Source: an uncultured Lachnospiraceae bacterium
GTDB taxonomy: Bacteria; Bacillota; Clostridia; Lachnospirales; Lachnospiraceae
Direction: 5' to 3'
Length of the DNA stretch: 34,868 bases
Assembly (NCBI GenBank): GCA_910585995.1
Contig: CAJUGG010000104.1
Location: 1 to 34,868 of the forward strand
In this document: positions 32,203-34,868 of the stretch, in pieces
Numbering within the stretch: position 1 is the stretch's first letter
How the letters are laid out: each line of letters starts with the position of its first letter
The notes under the pieces: model-generated
The model's database searches: none
Seen by the model: only the letters and a program-made list of their open reading frames with translations
What the model was told of the DNA's origin: nothing
Position numbers and translations under genes: made by a program

Positions 32203-34443
32203 CTACACCCGGATCTTCGTCCCCCTCTGATCCCGCCCCGCCAGTTTCAACCGGCTAAGTTCTATTTCTTTTTCTTTATACACTATCGTCCCCTTCTCCC
32301 CCTTCGCAAACACATAAGCTCCTTCTATCACTTCCCCTTCCTGAAGTCTCATCCCCCGCACCCCAACAGCCGCCTTCTTCTTCTCCGGTATCTCCTCCGC
32401 CAAAAACCGCAGAAAATACCCCTTATCCGACCTGAGCACCACCTGCATATCCTCCGAAAGCGCCTGCGCCAGTATCAAAGCATCCCCCTCCGAAAGCTTC
32501 GTCGCCATACTCGTGCGTGTCCGCACATCATACTCTTGTCCGGACACCACCTTGCACATCCCCTGCCGCGTAACAAACACAACCTTTTCCATCAACAGCG
32601 CTTCCATATTCACCAGGCAAAGCATCTGCTCCTGTACACTGTCAAAATTGCTATAATTATCAATAGGAAACGATTTATCCCGAAACTTACCAAAAGGCAG
32701 ATCCATAACCTTCGCCGTATGCATCTTACCGCTATCTGAAAAAATACAGATCCGATCCGTATTCTTACAAGGAATCACATACCGGCTCTCCGTATCCGCT
32801 GCCTCCTTATTCCTCTCATACGTAGGCACATCAATCGTACGGCAATACCCAAAACGATCCATCAAAAAGACCACCGGCATCTCTTCCACTTTTTTCTCCA
32901 CAAAGACAGCCTCTTTGCCATTTTCAATCACCGTCTTGCGCGGCGCAGCATACGCCTTTTTAAACTGATCCAGCTCATCCATAATGACCTTCGCCATCTT
33001 GTCATAATTATTCAGAATCCCCGAATACCGCGCGATATGCTTCAAAGTAGCATCATGCTCTTTGATTAATGCCTCCACTTCCAGCCCAATCAGCCGGTAC
33101 AGCCGCATCTCTAAAATCGCCGTCGCTTGGCGCTCGGTAAAATTCAATTTACCTGCCTGCTTTTTCGACCGCTCCGTCTTAAACCGTATCCCCTCTGTCT
33201 GGCCGTTCATCAAGCAGGCTTTTGCCATCTTCAGATCCCGGCTGCCCCGCAGGATCTCTATAATCAGATCGATCACATCACAGGCCTTGATCAGTCCCTC
33301 CTGGATCTCTTTTTTATCCAGCTCTTTATTTAACAGCGTCCGGTATTTTCTGGTCGTCAGCTCAAACTGAAAGTCAATCACATGGTCAAAGATCTGCAAA
33401 AGCCCCAAAGTCTCTGGTCTGCCGTCTGCCACCGCCAGCATATTGACGCCAAAGGTATCTTCTAAGCGGGTCTTTTTATAGAGCATATTGGTCAATTGTT
33501 CCGTATCTGCACCTTTGCGCAGTTCCAGGACAATACGGATGCCCTCTTTGGAGGACTGGTTCGTGATATCCACGATATCTGTTGTCTTTTTGGATTCCAC
33601 GAGACTGCCGATGTCATTTAAAAATTTCCCGATATTGGCTCCGATCATTGTATAGGGAATCTCGGTAATCACTAGCTGTTCTTTGCCGCCCTTTACTTTC
33701 TCCACTTCCACTTTGCCGCGAATCTTGATCTTACCGCTGCCGGTTCGATAGATCTCGGTCAACTCGTCCTTGTTGACCACGATCCCTCCCGTGGGAAAAT
33801 CCGGTCCCGGCATGATCTCTAACAACTCCTCCACCGTCAGCTTGGGATTCTTCATATAGGCTTTCATGGCATCGATGGTCTCGCCCAAATTGTGCGGCGG
33901 GATACTGGTGGACATCCCCACGGCGATCCCTTCTGCCCCGTTGATTAACAGATGCGGAATCCGGGCCGGCAGGACGCTGGGTTCTTTTTCAGTCTCGTCA
34001 AAATTGGGGACAAAATCCACGATATCTTTATCCAGATCCGCTAACAGCGCTTCCTCACTGACTTTTTGAAGTCTCGCCTCTGTATAACGCATAGCGGCCG
34101 CTCCGTCTCCTTCGATGGAGCCAAAGTTGCCGTGGCCGTCCACGAGAGGCAGCCCTTTTTTAAATTCCTGACTCATCACCACCAGCGCTTCATAAATGGA
34201 ACTGTCTCCATGGGGATGATATTTACCCATGGTGTCCCCCACGATACGCGCACATTTTCGATAGGGGCGGTCACTTCGGATGCCCAGTTCGTGCATATCA
34301 TAGAGCGTCCTGCGCTGCACAGGCTTTAGTCCGTCCCGCACATCCGGCAGAGCACGCGCCACAATCACGCTCATGGCATAATCGATATACGACTTCTGCA
34401 TGACATCGGAATATTCTGTCTTAATGATCATCTCTTCACTCAT
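32203..34443 (-). CDS. DNA gyrase/topoisomerase IV subunit A
   Basis: The type IIA topoisomerase breakage-reunion subunit has 746 residues. The catalytic tyrosine is Tyr120 in AAMRYTEARL. The quinolone-determining segment HPHGDSSIYEAL has Ser81 and Glu85, the usual sensitive form. The C-terminal part carries beta-pinwheel repeats (VFLMDRFGYCRTIDVP, IFSDSGKMHTAKVMDLP, VRGMRLQEGEVI) but no clear QRRGGKG GyrA box. That absence and the length suggest the ParC-like or second-copy type found in Lachnospiraceae rather than the main GyrA. It starts 15 bases after the B subunit stop. Confidence 0.92.
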   Translation of the reverse strand: MSEEMIIKTEYSDVMQKSYIDYAMSVIVARALPDVRDGLKPVQRRTLYDMHELGIRSDRPYRKCARIVGDTMGKYHPHGDSSIYEALVVMSQEFKKGLPLVDGHGNFGSIEGDGAAAMRYTEARLQKVSEEALLADLDKDIVDFVPNFDETEKEPSVLPARIPHLLINGAEGIAVGMSTSIPPHNLGETIDAMKAYMKNPKLTVEELLEIMPGPDFPTGGIVVNKDELTEIYRTGSGKIKIRGKVEVEKVKGGKEQLVITEIPYTMIGANIGKFLNDIGSLVESKKTTDIVDITNQSSKEGIRIVLELRKGADTEQLTNMLYKKTRLEDTFGVNMLAVADGRPETLGLLQIFDHVIDFQFELTTRKYRTLLNKELDKKEIQEGLIKACDVIDLIIEILRGSRDLKMAKACLMNGQTEGIRFKTERSKKQAGKLNFTERQATAILEMRLYRLIGLEVEALIKEHDATLKHIARYSGILNNYDKMAKVIMDELDQFKKAYAAPRKTVIENGKEAVFVEKKVEEMPVVFLMDRFGYCRTIDVPTYERNKEAADTESRYVIPCKNTDRICIFSDSGKMHTAKVMDLPFGKFRDKSFPIDNYSNFDSVQEQMLCLVNMEALLMEKVVFVTRQGMCKVVSGQEYDVRTRTSMATKLSEGDALILAQALSEDMQVVLRSDKGYFLRFLAEEIPEKKKAAVGVRGMRLQEGEVIEGAYVFAKGEKGTIVYKEKEIELSRLKLAGRDQRGTKIRV

Positions 34444-34458
34444 GCTTCTCCTCCTGAG

Positions 34459-34868
34459 CTACACATCCAGCTCTGCATCCACTGCATTTTCATAGATAAA
34501 TCTTCTCCTGGGCGGTACTTCTGTCCCCATCAGCATCTCTGTCACCGAAGAGGCAAGTCTGGCATCCTCGATCTCCACTAACTTCAGCCTCCTGTGTTCC
34601 GGGTCCATGGTGGTCTCCCACAGCTGCTCTGCATCCATCTCACCCAGGCCCTTATAGCGCTGCAGCGTAAAGGCGCTTCTGTGGGACTTGCGGTAGCGCT
34701 CTAACGCCTTGTCGTCATAGAGATACTCCTCCTTGCCGCGGGACGGCATCGCTTTATACAGCGGCGGCATCGCGATATACACATGTCCTTCATAGATCAG
34801 CTCCGGCATAAAACGGTAAAATAACGTCAATAGGAGCGTACTGATATGTGCGCCGTCCACATCCGCAT
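34459..34868 (-). CDS. DNA gyrase/topoisomerase IV subunit B, C-terminal part (partial)
   Basis: The frame runs off the right edge of the window. The visible part begins within the TOPRIM DxD segment (ADVDGAHISTLLLTLFYRF) and continues with the typical GyrB/ParE C-terminus (RYKGLGEMDAEQLWETTMDP) and MLMGTEVPPRRRFI. It ends ENAVDAELDV. It forms an operon with the A subunit and supplies the ATPase half of the enzyme. Confidence 0.93.
   Translation of the reverse strand, partial: ADVDGAHISTLLLTLFYRFMPELIYEGHVYIAMPPLYKAMPSRGKEEYLYDDKALERYRKSHRSAFTLQRYKGLGEMDAEQLWETTMDPEHRRLKLVEIEDARLASSVTEMLMGTEVPPRRRFIYENAVDAELDV

Noticed and set aside
32056..32739. 227-codon plus-strand open frame rich in proline, histidine and leucine
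   Set aside because: It is antisense to the topoisomerase A gene and runs through hairpin element 2; its composition is that of a reverse-strand shadow.

Overview
The window reads as the chromosome of a Gram-positive anaerobe of the class Clostridia, most likely a gut Lachnospiraceae. The reasons are a dnaG–rpoD macromolecular-synthesis operon with a dgt-like gene and a DUF5662 gene upstream, strong AGGAGG-type ribosome sites, a DUF4349 lipoprotein, an RsiV-like anti-sigma factor, and an anaerobic aldehyde oxidoreductase locus. No database was searched. Family names come from motifs and memory. Almost all genes lie on the minus strand; moaA, a small 81-codon gene and a TylF-type methyltransferase gene are the plus-strand exceptions.

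Layout, left to right. (1) 1–7234: a housekeeping operon read leftwards: a catalytically degenerate GH13 protein, DUF5662, dGTPase-like, dnaG, rpoD, trmK. A good sigma-A promoter lies at 7311–7283. The left edge carries a tandem copy of a dispersed repeat that forms the last codons of trmK. (2) 7324–8926: MOSC–mogA–moaC, a molybdopterin operon with its own promoter and terminator. (3) 8937–10488: an iron-dependent alcohol dehydrogenase and, divergently, moaA. (4) 11469–25325: a 14-kb minus-strand molybdenum-hydroxylase locus. It contains a MOP-type aldehyde oxidoreductase, an iron-sulfur dicluster protein, a small CxxC protein, a methyltransferase, a C_GCAxxG_C_C protein, a MocA-like nucleotidyltransferase fused to an HD domain, a class V desulfurase, an unknown 97-aa protein, a radical SAM protein with a cysteine-rich insert, a PaaK-like adenylating enzyme, a ModE-like HTH protein, a MoeA-like protein and XdhC. 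From memory the order resembles Desulfovibrio vulgaris DVU_1551–DVU_1559. Most neighbours overlap by 4 or 14 bases, so the set is probably translated as a unit. Part of it has an obvious role: making MCD (MocA-like), sulfurating it (desulfurase plus XdhC) and inserting it into the oxidoreductase. The radical SAM protein, adenylase, methyltransferase and C_GCAxxG_C_C protein do not fit that textbook route and make this a candidate undescribed cofactor or maturation system.

(5) 25326–26823: a divergent control region, a small unknown gene and a TylF-like methyltransferase. (6) 26844–30777: two consecutive ECF sigma/anti-sigma modules. (7) 30800–32174: two copies of a long hairpin element in opposite orientation around a HAD phosphatase gene. 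They share two nearly unchanged core segments, while their outer stems differ in sequence but keep pairing. Essentially all non-Watson-Crick pairs are G·U when each copy is read in one particular sense, which points to a structured RNA. One copy abuts the 5'-truncated remnant of a membrane-protein gene, so the element may be mobile. (8) 32203–34868: a type IIA topoisomerase A subunit and the C-terminal end of its B subunit.

I saw no tRNA, rRNA, CRISPR array, recognisable transposase or integrase in the window.
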